64,000 nucleotides of DNA, taken from positions 1 to 64,000 of the forward strand of contig NZ_BFAV01000119.1 of the NCBI RefSeq assembly GCF_002933875.1, in the 5' to 3' direction. The position numbers were made by a program, and so were the translations under genes. The DNA is from Desulfocucumis palustris. Lineage in GTDB: Bacteria > Bacillota > Desulfotomaculia > Desulfotomaculales > Desulfocucumaceae. The notes beneath the pieces were generated by a model that searched no databases, was not told where the DNA came from, and saw nothing but the letters and a program-made list of their open reading frames with translations. This document shows positions 27,583-36,622 of the stretch, piece after piece; the stretch's first letter is position 1, and every line of letters starts with the position of its first letter.

Positions 27583-29541
27583 TTGCAAAACAAATCAAAC
27601 CGCTTCGAAATGATACGGCTCTGGGAGAAATTGAATAAAAGCCAATTTGATCCTGACATTTCCATTCATAAATACATTTATCAATCCTGGGAACGAAGTA
27701 AACAATACAATGTGGACCCTTTTAAACCTACAAACACTGATATCCTTAGTAAAGAGGCCTTCAACCAATTGCTTCGTTCCAATCACTTTTTATTGGATTT
27801 AGCAGCCCCTTCCATGGCAGACATCTACAATTACACAAAAGGGTCAAGTTTTTGTGTCGCCCTAAGTGACAAGAATGGCTGGCTTCTTAAGGTAATTGGT
27901 GACGATGAAGAACTGGCCTTTACAAATTATAGTAATTTCAGTGAAGGTTCAAATTGGTCTGAAAAAGTAATGGGAACAAATTCAATAGGACTAGCCCTAG
28001 CTCTTGATCAACCGGTTCAGGTTTATGGGTATGAGCATTATTGCAAATGTGCGACTCTCTCAACTTGTTCGGCTGCTCCAATTCATAACGAATACGGAGA
28101 TATTATTGGTGTGCTGGATCTCACAGGTCCTTACAAGCATGTTAATATTCATACATTAGGAATAGTCGTTGCTGCCACAAGTGCTATTGAACGAAAAATT
28201 CTTCTTGAAAAGGCCTATAATGAAGTAAACCTTGCCAATTCCTTAAAACAAACCGTTATGGAATCAATATCTGAAGGTATCATAGTGATAAATGAGAATA
28301 AAAGAGTAATTCACATCAATAAACGTGCAGGTCATCTTCTAGGTATAGACACTAAAGATAATTTAGGCCTGGACATAGAAAGTATGCTACCAAATAATTC
28401 ATATTTCATAAACCTAATTACTTCCTGCAAGCATATTTATGGAGAATCCGTGCTTATTAAAACTCAAAAAGGTAAGAAGAAATTCATGATCAACTGTACT
28501 CCTCTTGTGAATGAGATAAATAATAAGAAAATAGGTTCTGTCTGTGTGTTCCACGAATTACATAGCATCGTAAGTAAAATAATGAGGCCCCGCTCCACCA
28601 TAACCTTTGATAGTCTGATTGGAGAGACCAGCACGTTCCAATCAGCGTTAGAGCAAGCAAAAATGGCTTCCGAAACAGATTCAAATGTACTTTTACTCGG
28701 CGAAAGTGGTGTTGGCAAAGAGTTATTTGCCCATGCCATTCACAATGCCAGTAATAGAAATAATGAAACATTTATTACAGTTAATTGTGGTGCGATTCCG
28801 AGAGAATTGATTTCCAGTGAGCTATTTGGTTATGAGGAAGGGGCCTTTACCGGTGCCCGAAAAGGAGGACATCCCGGAAAGTTCGAATTGGCTGATCAAG
28901 GTACTATCTTTTTAGATGAAATTGGAGAAATGCCTATAGATCTTCAAACTGCTCTTCTCAGAGTTTTAGAGGATAAAACTGTAACACGAGTAGGCGGTCA
29001 TGTGGTAATTCCAACCAATATACGCCTGATTTGTGCGACCAATAAAAATTTATTGGAGGGAATCAAAAATAACAATTTTCGCAATGACCTATACTATAGG
29101 CTTAATGTAATATCAATTACTATTCCGTCCCTTAGAAACAGAAAAGGGGATATTCCCATTCTGGCAGACTATTTCATGAGAACCATTTCCGCCAGGGTTG
29201 GCAAGAAGATTGATAAAATTGAACCGAACCTGATTGACATCCTCTTAGAGTATGATTGGCCCGGAAATATTCGGGAATTGAGCAATGTCATTGAACGGGC
29301 AATCAACTTATCACGAAATAATACTTTAACGACTGACCTACTGCCACCAGAGATATACCAGAGTTCATCCGGCAGCAATATTTCTCTGTGGAGAAATACC
29401 CCCACCAAAGAAGATGTAGAAGAACAACTGATAAGAAACTACTTGTTAAAATTTGAAGATAACAAAAGTGAAGTAGCAAAGGCTTTAAATATTTCACGAA
29501 GTTGTTTATATAGAAAAATGTCAAAATACAATATTAAATAA
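27583..29541 (+). CDS. Sigma-54-dependent activator (AcoR-like: GAF-PAS-AAA+-HTH)
   Basis: A 652-residue enhancer-binding protein. Residues about 60-205 are a GAF-like sensor (MGTNSIGLALALDQPVQVYG), 220-320 a PAS-like domain (ESISEGIIVINENKRVIHIN), and 345-585 the AAA+ core with Walker A GESGVGKE, the sigma-54-contact loop EGAFTGARKGG and Walker B TIFLDEIGEMP. The C-terminal Fis-type helix-turn-helix is EVAKALNISRSCLYRKMSKY. TTG 27583 is the start, behind GGAGG. The AcoR group senses small metabolites. Being divergent from a -24/-12 promoter, it is the expected activator of the beta-oxidation operon. The ligand is unknown. Confidence 0.95.
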   Translation: MQNKSNRFEMIRLWEKLNKSQFDPDISIHKYIYQSWERSKQYNVDPFKPTNTDILSKEAFNQLLRSNHFLLDLAAPSMADIYNYTKGSSFCVALSDKNGWLLKVIGDDEELAFTNYSNFSEGSNWSEKVMGTNSIGLALALDQPVQVYGYEHYCKCATLSTCSAAPIHNEYGDIIGVLDLTGPYKHVNIHTLGIVVAATSAIERKILLEKAYNEVNLANSLKQTVMESISEGIIVINENKRVIHINKRAGHLLGIDTKDNLGLDIESMLPNNSYFINLITSCKHIYGESVLIKTQKGKKKFMINCTPLVNEINNKKIGSVCVFHELHSIVSKIMRPRSTITFDSLIGETSTFQSALEQAKMASETDSNVLLLGESGVGKELFAHAIHNASNRNNETFITVNCGAIPRELISSELFGYEEGAFTGARKGGHPGKFELADQGTIFLDEIGEMPIDLQTALLRVLEDKTVTRVGGHVVIPTNIRLICATNKNLLEGIKNNNFRNDLYYRLNVISITIPSLRNRKGDIPILADYFMRTISARVGKKIDKIEPNLIDILLEYDWPGNIRELSNVIERAINLSRNNTLTTDLLPPEIYQSSSGSNISLWRNTPTKEDVEEQLIRNYLLKFEDNKSEVAKALNISRSCLYRKMSKYNIK

Positions 29542-29639
29542 CTTCACAATTAAAGGGACAATGTTTAATAGTGTCCTATTATGCTACAACCATAGGCCGG
29601 ACAATTGTAACATCTTAGTACAGTGATATTTCTTAAAAG

Positions 29640-29813
29640 TTATTGCAACAAAATCCAGGAAGAAATAACTTTATTTCCCTTAGGGCTTTTCTCAAGATTT
29701 TTAACCATTATGATTTCTTTGAGAATTATTGCAGCTTTCAAGGGTAAAAAGAAACCTATTGTCATAGCTATGCTTTTCAAATATCTAATTAATTTCAATA
29801 GCTTTTGCCGCAT
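29640..29813 (-). CDS. Possible small membrane protein (unassigned)
   Basis: A 57-residue frame opening MRQKLLKLIRYLKSIAMTIG, with a basic N-terminus and one hydrophobic stretch (IAMTIGFFLPLKAAIIL). ATG 29813 follows AGAGGGAT by four bases. I do not recognise a family. It could be chance coding in an AT-rich gap. The rest of 29542-30034 holds only an inverted repeat near 29820-29866 (CCCT(C)TTTTTGTTAAA / TTTAACAAAAAGGG), which could end transcription from either side. Confidence 0.3.
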   Translation of the reverse strand: MRQKLLKLIRYLKSIAMTIGFFLPLKAAIILKEIIMVKNLEKSPKGNKVISSWILLQ

Positions 29814-30034
29814 ACTAATCCCTCTTTTTGTTAAATTTTTGAGCAACTTGATTTTAACAAAAAGGGATTTATATGTGGCATTATTATTTAGAAAAGCTAT
29901 TTGGGGCTAGATTTGGGTCTTTGTATAATGCTTGTGGCTAAAGGAGTTTATCAAAGGGGTATTAGTTTTGCATTAAATAAAGCTGTAAAAAGAGTAATAA
30001 AACATTTAAAAAATAGTTCAAGGGGGAATTTGTT

Positions 30035-31627
30035 TTGGAAAAAATATGGTTTGCAAGTTACCTTTCGGACACAGGGCATGAGTTGACTTATCCCGAAATC
30101 CCGGTTTTTCAGTTTTTAACTGACATTGCCCGGGAGTTTCCGGAAAACGACGCCATTATCTTTGCAGACAAGCATATTTCTTTTAGTGAGCTTGATTTGT
30201 ACACCAATCGCTTTGCCAGGTTTCTGCAGGATAACGGGGTGCAAAAGGGAGACCGGGTGGCCATATTGGCGCCGAACTGCCACCAGAATGTGATTGGCTT
30301 TTTTGGGGCGCTGAAAATTGGTGCCGTTGTGGTACAGAATAACCCGATGTATGTGGAAAGGGAACTGGAACACCAGTTAAATGACTCGGGCAGCGAAACA
30401 CTGGTTTGTCTGGCCGATCTTTATCCCAAAATTAAAAACATCCGCCCAGACGTCAAGCTGAAAAACATTGTTGCTTTCAATATAGATGACTCTCCTGTCT
30501 CAACCGGTGATGATACGGTTGACTTGCAAACAATAATTAGCAACTACAGTTCCGACTACCGGCAGGAATTAGTTGGCCCCGGGGACCTGGCGCTGCTGCA
30601 GTATACCGGCGGTACTACGGGAGTATCCAAAGGCTGCATGCTGACCCATCGTAATCTTGTGGCCAATGTACTGCAATCCGTTGAGGTTCTTGGCAAAAAC
30701 TATCGCCGCGGGAACGATTATGTTATTGGAGTTCTTCCGCTCTTTCACGTGTACGGTCTCACCTGCATTATGAACATGTCGGTTTATATGGGGGTAACAA
30801 TGATTTTGTTTCCACGGTTTGATCCCAAAACGGTCATTGAAGCCATTCACGACTACAAAGTTGGTGTATTCTTTGCCAGTCCTACAATGCTTATCGCCAT
30901 CAATACTTATAAGGAAATAGGCAACTATGATTTGCGCTGCCTCCATACTTGCATCAGTGGTTCAGCCCCCCTGCCCAACGAAGTGAAAGAGGCATTCTTT
31001 AAACTGACCGGAGTGGAAGTGGTCGAGGGCTATGGTCTGTCTGAAGCATCCCCGGTTACGCATAGCAACCCCGTGAATGGAAAAGTTAAGATTGGCAGCA
31101 TTGGTCTGCCCGTACCGGATACGGATATGATGGTTATTGATATTAATACCGGTGAGGAATGCGCGGTTAAGCAAACCGGGGAATTGTGGGTTAAAGGTCC
31201 GCAGGTGATGAGCGGCTATTGGAACCGTCCGGATGAAACCGCCAATGTTCTGGAAAACGGCTGGCTTAAAACCGGTGATGTGGTCGAAGTCGATGAAGAA
31301 GGTTATGTTTATATCGTCAGCAGGAAAAAAGATGTAATCATTGCCGGTGGATATAATATTTATCCGGTTGAGGTGGAAGATGTTTTGTTTGCCCATCCAA
31401 AAGTTCAAGAGGCGGTAGTGATTGGTATACCCGACGCATACCGGGGAGAATCGGTTAAAGCGGTTATCGTACTAAAAGAGGGGGAAAGTGCTACCCCGGA
31501 AGAGATTATTGCCTATTGCCGCACCAAGCTTGCCGCATATAAAGCGCCGCGTCAGGTGGAATTCAGGGACGCATTGCCCAAATCGGCGGTAGGTAAGATA
31601 TTGCGCCGTGTCCTGCGGGAGGGATAA
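30035..31627 (+). CDS. Long-chain-type acyl-CoA synthetase (AMP-forming)
   Basis: A 530-residue ANL-superfamily ligase with the AMP-binding loop YTGGTTGVSKGCMLTH, the aromatic-acid/fatty-acid motif VEGYGLSEASP, the hinge motif GWLKTGDVVEVDEEGYVYIV, and the C-terminal catalytic-lysine region LPKSAVGKILRR. It makes acyl-CoA from a free acid, ATP and CoA. TTG 30035 follows GGGGG. It is downstream of the sigma-54 activator but separated by 490 bp, so it may have its own promoter. With the neighbouring carrier and beta-oxidation operon it completes the route from external acid to acetyl-CoA. Chain length cannot be read. Confidence 0.93.
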   Translation: MEKIWFASYLSDTGHELTYPEIPVFQFLTDIAREFPENDAIIFADKHISFSELDLYTNRFARFLQDNGVQKGDRVAILAPNCHQNVIGFFGALKIGAVVVQNNPMYVERELEHQLNDSGSETLVCLADLYPKIKNIRPDVKLKNIVAFNIDDSPVSTGDDTVDLQTIISNYSSDYRQELVGPGDLALLQYTGGTTGVSKGCMLTHRNLVANVLQSVEVLGKNYRRGNDYVIGVLPLFHVYGLTCIMNMSVYMGVTMILFPRFDPKTVIEAIHDYKVGVFFASPTMLIAINTYKEIGNYDLRCLHTCISGSAPLPNEVKEAFFKLTGVEVVEGYGLSEASPVTHSNPVNGKVKIGSIGLPVPDTDMMVIDINTGEECAVKQTGELWVKGPQVMSGYWNRPDETANVLENGWLKTGDVVEVDEEGYVYIVSRKKDVIIAGGYNIYPVEVEDVLFAHPKVQEAVVIGIPDAYRGESVKAVIVLKEGESATPEEIIAYCRTKLAAYKAPRQVEFRDALPKSAVGKILRRVLREG

Positions 31628-31681
31628 TTTATAACTGCAATGTGTCAGATAGTTGGAAAAATAGATTTTGCTCCTAAATAC

Positions 31682-31808
31682 CTAGGAGCCTGTCCGAGAA
31701 TTATATTTCGACATACAAACACCACAACATGTTGGGGTTTTGCGATTTTATAATGCCGGTATATGGTTGAAATTGGAATTATCTGTTAATATTCAGACAG
31801 GCTCCTAG
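31682..31808. mobile_element. MITE-like element
   Basis: A 127-bp non-coding stretch bounded by perfect 13-bp inverted ends CTAGGAGCCTGTC and GACAGGCTCCTAG. The similarity continues imperfectly inward (GAGAATTATA against its counterpart TTAATATTC). It encodes nothing and is inserted between the ligase gene and a terminator. A passenger of an IS transposase encoded elsewhere is the simplest reading. Confidence 0.6.
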
Positions 31809-31833
31809 AGATAGATATTTTCGGAACGATAAA

Positions 31834-31878
31834 AAAAGAGAGTAGCACCGGAGTTATCCTCCGGTGCTACTCTCTTTT
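31834..31878. terminator. Bidirectional terminator between ligase gene and tRNA cluster
   Basis: AAAAGAGAGTAGCACCGGAG and CTCCGGTGCTACTCTCTTTT form a perfect 20-bp stem around TTATC. It has T-runs for both directions, so it can serve the ligase gene on plus and the tRNA operon on minus. Confidence 0.92.
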
Positions 31879-31884
31879 CTAATT

Positions 31885-31960
<76 letters not shown>

Positions 31961-31969
31961 TTATATTTA

Positions 31970-32045
31970 TGGTGACCCCTACGGGATTCGAACCCGTGTT
32001 ACCGCCGTGAAAGGGCGGTGTCTTAGACCGCTTGACCAAGGGGCC
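31970..32045 (-). tRNA. tRNA-Glu (anticodon TTC)
   Basis: 76 nt including an encoded CCA end. The anticodon stem-loop is CCGCCCTTTCACGGCGG and the T arm contains GGGTTCGAATCCC. Confidence 0.95.
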
Positions 32046-32050
32046 ACTAT

Positions 32051-32124
32051 GTGAGGCGGGAAGTGAGACGTTGGAGGTGAGAATACAAGTTCTCACTACC
32101 AACCTCTCACTTCCCACCACTTAC
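32051..32124. repeat. Hairpin spacer between tRNA genes
   Basis: GTGAGGCGGGAAGTGAGACG (then TTGG) and its partner CCAACCTCTCACTTCCCACC form a long imperfect hairpin, with GTGAGAA/TTCTCAC at the tip. It separates tRNA-Glu from the CAT tRNA and may be a processing signal or a small repeat element. Confidence 0.6.
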
Positions 32125-32125
32125 C

Positions 32126-32200
32126 TGGTGGGCCCACCAGGATTCGAACCTGGAACCAGCCGGTTATGAGCCGGATGCTCTACCGTTGAGCTATGGGCCC
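32126..32200 (-). tRNA. tRNA with anticodon CAT (Met, possibly Ile2)
   Basis: 75 nt including an encoded CCA end, acceptor stem GGGCCCA/TGGGCCC and anticodon loop CTCATAA. It lacks initiator features. The stem-loop GGCTCATAACC is like that of lysidine-type tRNA-Ile2 in other Firmicutes, so elongator Met and Ile2 cannot be told apart by eye. Confidence 0.88.
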
Positions 32201-32205
32201 GTATT

Positions 32206-32280
32206 TGGCTCCTCGAGTAGGATTCGAACCTACAACCTACCGGTTAACAGCCGGTTGCTCTACCGTTGAGCTATCGAGGA
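32206..32280 (-). tRNA. tRNA-Asn (anticodon GTT)
   Basis: 75 nt including an encoded CCA end. The acceptor stem is TCCTCGA/TCGAGGA and the anticodon loop CTGTTAA. It is the first tRNA of the minus-strand cluster Asn-CAT-Glu-Val. Confidence 0.95.
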
Positions 32281-32443
32281 ACGGCGCAATATTTATTATA
32301 CATAAACATGCCCCTCTGGTCAACACCTATTTAGCAATCCAATTTATGGAATATATAACCGCTGAAAATGCTGGCCGCACAAAACAAATCAGGGGGTTTT
32401 ATTCTTAATCCCCCCTGATTTTCTAGATCAACCGGATTCATTT

Positions 32444-33532
32444 TCAATCCAGATAGTCCTTGAGCTTTTTGCTGCGGCTGGGGTGCCGCAGTTTGCGCAG
32501 GGTTTTGGCCTCGATCTGGCGGATGCGCTCCCTGGTGACTCCGAACTTCTGGCCCACTTCCTCCAGGGTCCGGGCCCTGCCGTCATCAAGACCGAATCTC
32601 AGCCGCAGCACCTTTTGCTCCCTGTCGGTAAGGGTTTTAAGCACTTCATCCAGCTGCTCCCGCAGCAGTGTGAATGACGCCTCTTCAGCCGGCGCCCGGG
32701 CATCGTGATCCTCTATGAAATCTCCCAGGTGGGAATCCTCCTCCTCGCCTATGGGAGTTTCCAGAGATACCGGCTCCTGGGCTATCTTCATTATTTCCCT
32801 GACCTTTTCCTGGGAAATATTCATTTCCTGGGCAATTTCCTCCGGGGTTGGTTCCCGTCCCAGTTCCTGAAGCAGCTGCCGGGAAACCCTGATTAGTTTG
32901 TTGATGGTCTCCACCATATGCACCGGTATGCGGATGGTTCTGGCCTGGTCGGCAATAGCCCTGGTAATGGCCTGGCGAATCCACCAGGTGGCATAGGTGC
33001 TAAATTTGAATCCCTTGCGGAAATCGAATTTTTCCACTGCTTTAATAAGCCCCAGGTTGCCCTCCTGGATCAGGTCCAAAAACAACATGCCCCGGCCCAC
33101 GTAACGTTTGGCGATGCTTACCACCAGCCGGAGATTGGCCTCCGCCAGCCTGCGCTTGGATTCCTCGTCGCCCTCTTCCATACGTTTGGCCAGTTCCACT
33201 TCCTCCTCGGGGCTGAGCAGCGGAACGCGTCCAATTTCTTTAAGGTACATCCGCACCGGGTCATCTATTCCAACCCCGTCGGGAATTGTAAGATCTATAT
33301 CCATATCCTCCGGCGGATTCTCCGCCGGCCCGTCAATGGCGTCAACTTCCGGCACTTCAGACACTACTTCAATGCCAAGGCCGCTAAGCTTCTCATAGAC
33401 TTCGTCAATCTGCTCCGGTGTCAGGTCGGCTGCCTGAAGACTATCCATAATCTCGGTGTAGGAAAGCATCCCCCGTCTTTTACCCTTTTCTATTAAATCT
33501 TTTACGCCTTCGGCCTTTAGCTCGTCGTTCAT
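32444..33532 (-). CDS. rpoD: RNA polymerase primary sigma factor SigA/RpoD
   Basis: A 362-residue group 1 sigma factor, a typical length for Firmicute SigA. Region 1.1 is at the N-terminus ([20 protein letters not shown]). Regions 2.1-2.4 include [19 protein letters not shown] and the -10-recognising [20 protein letters not shown]. Region 4 has [17 protein letters not shown] and [23 protein letters not shown] 33532 follows AAAGGGGG. It lies 32 bp after dnaG, the usual macromolecular-synthesis operon order. Confidence 0.98.
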   Translation of the reverse strand: MNDELKAEGVKDLIEKGKRRGMLSYTEIMDSLQAADLTPEQIDEVYEKLSGLGIEVVSEVPEVDAIDGPAENPPEDMDIDLTIPDGVGIDDPVRMYLKEIGRVPLLSPEEEVELAKRMEEGDEESKRRLAEANLRLVVSIAKRYVGRGMLFLDLIQEGNLGLIKAVEKFDFRKGFKFSTYATWWIRQAITRAIADQARTIRIPVHMVETINKLIRVSRQLLQELGREPTPEEIAQEMNISQEKVREIMKIAQEPVSLETPIGEEEDSHLGDFIEDHDARAPAEEASFTLLREQLDEVLKTLTDREQKVLRLRFGLDDGRARTLEEVGQKFGVTRERIRQIEAKTLRKLRHPSRSKKLKDYLD

Positions 33533-33564
33533 TCCCAGATTCCCCCTTTCAGGGCCGCAAAATG

Positions 33565-35325
33565 TTAACGGAGGTTTTGAATTTGCTGCATCAACTGGTT
33601 CATTCTATCCTGATCGCCGGTCTTCTCGGCTTCGGCTAAATCCTGAATCAGCTTTGTTCTCTTTATATTGATTAAATTTTTATTAACCGCAGTTATATAA
33701 TCTTCCATAATTCTATCCGGGTCATCCCCGGGAATTTTCTCGAATAACAGCCTGTTAACGAGCATCACCGCAACTTCATCAAGCTCGTTCATGGCCCTGG
33801 CCGGCTCGAAGCCGCCCTGCTCCCGGTGCCTGACCACCATCCGGAATATCTCCCGGTGCAGCGGCTCGCTCCAGAAGTCGTTACCCAGCACCGATACCAC
33901 ATAATCAATACGGTTCTGGTCTTCCAAAAGCAGATGGAGAATCCCTCTCTCCGCCACTATAACAGGATCGACTATTTTTTCGCTTTTAATTATATTATGC
34001 TTGTTTTTAGCAATTTTATCCGGTTTTGGCCAAATTTTTCCCTGATGTTCTTTAAAGCTCTCTAATTCTTCCTTAACGGCATCCCAACTCATCCCCAGGC
34101 GTGAGGAAACCAGTTGTATGCCTTCATCCTGTTCTGCTCTCCGGGAAATGTTGGCAAGATTTTTCAGTACATCAGCAAGTGCTTCTAACCTGCTTTTCCC
34201 CTCCCGCAATAAAAAACCCAACTTAAACTCCAGCAGCGGCTCCGCCGATATTATCAGCTCTTCCCAGTCGGCAGCGCCGTGCCTGCGCAAAAATTCATCC
34301 GGGTCCTTACCGTCGGGTATGGTAATCACCCCCAAGGAAAAACCTAATTCCTGTAAAACATCCAATCCCCTCAGGGTTGCCGAAATACCCGCCCGATCCG
34401 AATCATAGGCAAAAAGAGCGCGGTTGGTATAACGAAGAAGCAGTTTCCCCTGCTCCGGAGTAAGACTTGTGCCCAGCGAGGCAACAGCATTGGTGATGCC
34501 GTGCTGATGGGCGGATATTACATCAAGATATCCCTCCATAATTACAGCCTGGTTTTTTTTTCTGATTGCGGCTCTGGCCTGGTCCAGGCCATACAGTATC
34601 GAACCCTTGTCAAAATACGGTGTTTCCGGGCTGTTTAAATATTTGGGCTGACCGGCTTCCAGAATCCTGCCTCCAAATCCGCGCGTCCTGCCCAGGGCGT
34701 CATTTACCGGAAACATTACCCTGCGGCGAAACCTGTCGCGGTTCGCGCCCCTTTCACCGGCCATCGCCAGTCCCAGTTCCACCAGTTCCCCGGGCTGGTA
34801 TCCCTTGCCCTTCATAAACCTCAACAGGTTCTCCCAGCCCTGGGGGGCGAAACCCAGTTTAAAAATTTTAATAATATCATCCGAAATACCCCTGCCCCTG
34901 AGATAGTCTCTGGCAACAGCTCCCTCCGGACGATTAAGCAATATATAATGATAGTACTCAGCAGCCAGGGCGTTGGCCTTCCAGGCCCATTCATCCCTGG
35001 CTGCCTTTTTCCTGTCCCGGGGAGAATCGGTTTCAGGCAGTTGTATGCCTGCCCGGCTCGCCAGCCTGCGTACCGCCTCCTGAAAGGAAAGTTTCTCAAA
35101 GAGCATTAAAAACTTGAAGGCATTGCCCCCGGCATGGCACCCGAAACAGTAGAAAATCTGTTTATCAGGAGTGACTGTAAAAGACGGGTCCCGCTCCTGG
35201 TGAAAAGGACAGTTTCCAACGTAGTTTTTACCCTTTTTTTGTAGCCTGACATATTCGCCTATAAGCTGAACTATATCGGTGCTTACTCGGACGTTTTCAA
35301 TGATTTCAGGAGATATAAGACCCAT
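33565..35325 (-). CDS. dnaG: DNA primase DnaG
   Basis: A 586-residue primase. The N-terminal zinc-binding domain has the CHC2 pattern [11 protein letters not shown]...YCFGCHAGG (residues about 38-65). The TOPRIM core contains [16 protein letters not shown] and FAYDSDRAG. The C-terminal DnaB-interaction domain follows ([12 protein letters not shown] region onward). It makes RNA primers at the replication fork. ATG 35325 follows GTGGTG. It precedes rpoD in a common operon. A 21-bp palindrome lies just upstream of the start codon. Confidence 0.97.
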   Translation of the reverse strand: MGLISPEIIENVRVSTDIVQLIGEYVRLQKKGKNYVGNCPFHQERDPSFTVTPDKQIFYCFGCHAGGNAFKFLMLFEKLSFQEAVRRLASRAGIQLPETDSPRDRKKAARDEWAWKANALAAEYYHYILLNRPEGAVARDYLRGRGISDDIIKIFKLGFAPQGWENLLRFMKGKGYQPGELVELGLAMAGERGANRDRFRRRVMFPVNDALGRTRGFGGRILEAGQPKYLNSPETPYFDKGSILYGLDQARAAIRKKNQAVIMEGYLDVISAHQHGITNAVASLGTSLTPEQGKLLLRYTNRALFAYDSDRAGISATLRGLDVLQELGFSLGVITIPDGKDPDEFLRRHGAADWEELIISAEPLLEFKLGFLLREGKSRLEALADVLKNLANISRRAEQDEGIQLVSSRLGMSWDAVKEELESFKEHQGKIWPKPDKIAKNKHNIIKSEKIVDPVIVAERGILHLLLEDQNRIDYVVSVLGNDFWSEPLHREIFRMVVRHREQGGFEPARAMNELDEVAVMLVNRLLFEKIPGDDPDRIMEDYITAVNKNLINIKRTKLIQDLAEAEKTGDQDRMNQLMQQIQNLR

Positions 35326-35339
35326 CTGGGCTTCACCAC

Positions 35340-35360
35340 TTAAATAGTGCCACTATTTAA
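35340..35360. promoter_or_regulatory. 21-bp perfect palindrome in front of dnaG
   Basis: TTAAATAGTG-C-CACTATTTAA is a perfect inverted repeat beginning 15 bp upstream of the dnaG start codon. It shares AAATAGTGCCA with the direct repeats upstream of the CoA transferase gene. It may be an operator or a hairpin next to the ribosome site. Confidence 0.55.
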
Positions 35361-35396
35361 ATAATATAGCAGCAAAAAAACTGCCGGCTGTTAACT

Positions 35397-35434
35397 AAAA
35401 AAACAAATAAAGCCTTAATTTTCGAAATTAAGCC
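35397..35434 (-). terminator. Terminator after dgt
   Basis: On the minus strand CTTAATTTCGAAAATTAAG forms a hairpin followed by GCTTTATTTGTTTTTTT. It separates dgt from the dnaG-rpoD operon. Confidence 0.75.
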
Positions 35435-35565
35435 GGATAAACGGCTAAAAAAAGGTCTGACCAAAGTCATCCGCAGGTCAACAAGAGAATAAAGCTGAAC
35501 TGTTTATTTTATCACATATTCGCTGTAACTATTAATTATCCTTCCGCTGTCGAAAAATTTACATC

Positions 35566-36570
35566 TCACTCATATATCCTGAAAGAGTGCGGAATAAAAA
35601 GGTCGGTAAACATGGAAATGGCGTATCGGTCCGTCATTCCCGCGATGTAATCGCAGGCCACCCTTTCCACACCCGTCTGCTCCACTTTACGGCGATACTC
35701 CCCTGGCAGCAAATCGGGATTGGAGGTAATATAGCGGTATAAAAATTCAATCACATGCTTGGCTTTGTTTTCCTCCCGCTTGGCCTCGGAGCCGACATAC
35801 ACGTTTTCAAACAAAAAGCTTCTCAGGGAATCGGTAACCTCCTGCATTGGCCCGCTCATTAATATTTGCTCTTTTCCCTGGCAGTTTTCAATTAAATCCA
35901 TGACCATGCTGTTGATTCTTTTCCGGTGGGTTTCTCCCAGCACCTCGATGCAGCCCCGGGGCATCTGGTCTATGGTCAGCACACCGGCTCTAAGCGCGTC
36001 ATCTATGTCATGATTGATGTAGGCAATACGGTCGCATATTTTAACAACCTGGCCCTCCAGTGTAAAGGGCCTGACAGGGCCGGTATGATTTAATATACCG
36101 TCCCGCACCTCCCGGGTAAGATTTAAACCGCTGCCGCCTTCCAGCAAATCCACCACCCTCAGGCTTTGCTCGTTGTGCCTGAACCCATGGGGGAAAACCA
36201 TATTCAGCACTTCCTCACCGGCGTGGCCGAAGGGTGTGTGCCCCAGATCATGCCCCAGCGCTATGGCCTCGGTGAGATCTTCGTTCAGCCGGAGAGCCCT
36301 GGCAACAGTGCGGGAAATCTGGGCCACTTCCAGGGTATGGGTGAGTCTGGTGCGATAATGATCACCCTCGGGAATGATAAACACCTGGGTTTTGTGTTTA
36401 AGGCGGCGAAAGCTTTTGGAGTGGATTATCCTGTCCCTGTCCCTTTGAAAAGCCGTGCGAACCAGGCAAGGGTCTTCCGGAGCCAGCCTGCCCCGGCTTG
36501 AATCACTGAAGCTGGCATGGGAACAAAGTATTTCCCTTTCGAATTTTTCTGTTCTTTCCCGGATGTACAC
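35566..36570 (-). CDS. dgt: Deoxyguanosinetriphosphate triphosphohydrolase-like protein
   Basis: A 334-residue HD-domain protein of the Dgt-like family, which removes triphosphate from dNTPs. Metal-binding motifs are TRLTHTLEVAQ (His), ALGHDLGHTPFGHAGE (His-Asp) and INHDIDDALRAG (Asp). The family signature RTAFQRDRDRIIHSKSFRRL lies near residue 40. GTG 36570 is the start, behind GGAGGTG. In many clostridial and Bacillus-type genomes this gene lies just upstream of dnaG, as here. Regulation by dNTPs is a family property that is not visible in the sequence. Confidence 0.93.
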   Translation of the reverse strand: MYIRERTEKFEREILCSHASFSDSSRGRLAPEDPCLVRTAFQRDRDRIIHSKSFRRLKHKTQVFIIPEGDHYRTRLTHTLEVAQISRTVARALRLNEDLTEAIALGHDLGHTPFGHAGEEVLNMVFPHGFRHNEQSLRVVDLLEGGSGLNLTREVRDGILNHTGPVRPFTLEGQVVKICDRIAYINHDIDDALRAGVLTIDQMPRGCIEVLGETHRKRINSMVMDLIENCQGKEQILMSGPMQEVTDSLRSFLFENVYVGSEAKREENKAKHVIEFLYRYITSNPDLLPGEYRRKVEQTGVERVACDYIAGMTDRYAISMFTDLFIPHSFRIYE

Positions 36571-36622
36571 GGCGCACCTCCGACAAAATATAACCCGGAC
36601 GACAGCGGCGACTGCCGGAACT

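Noticed and set aside
7199-29541. A dedicated anaerobic aromatic-ring reduction system (benzoyl-CoA reductase) in the catabolic region
   Set aside because: None of the subunits or their iron-sulfur motifs are present. The enzymes are all consistent with ordinary beta-oxidation.
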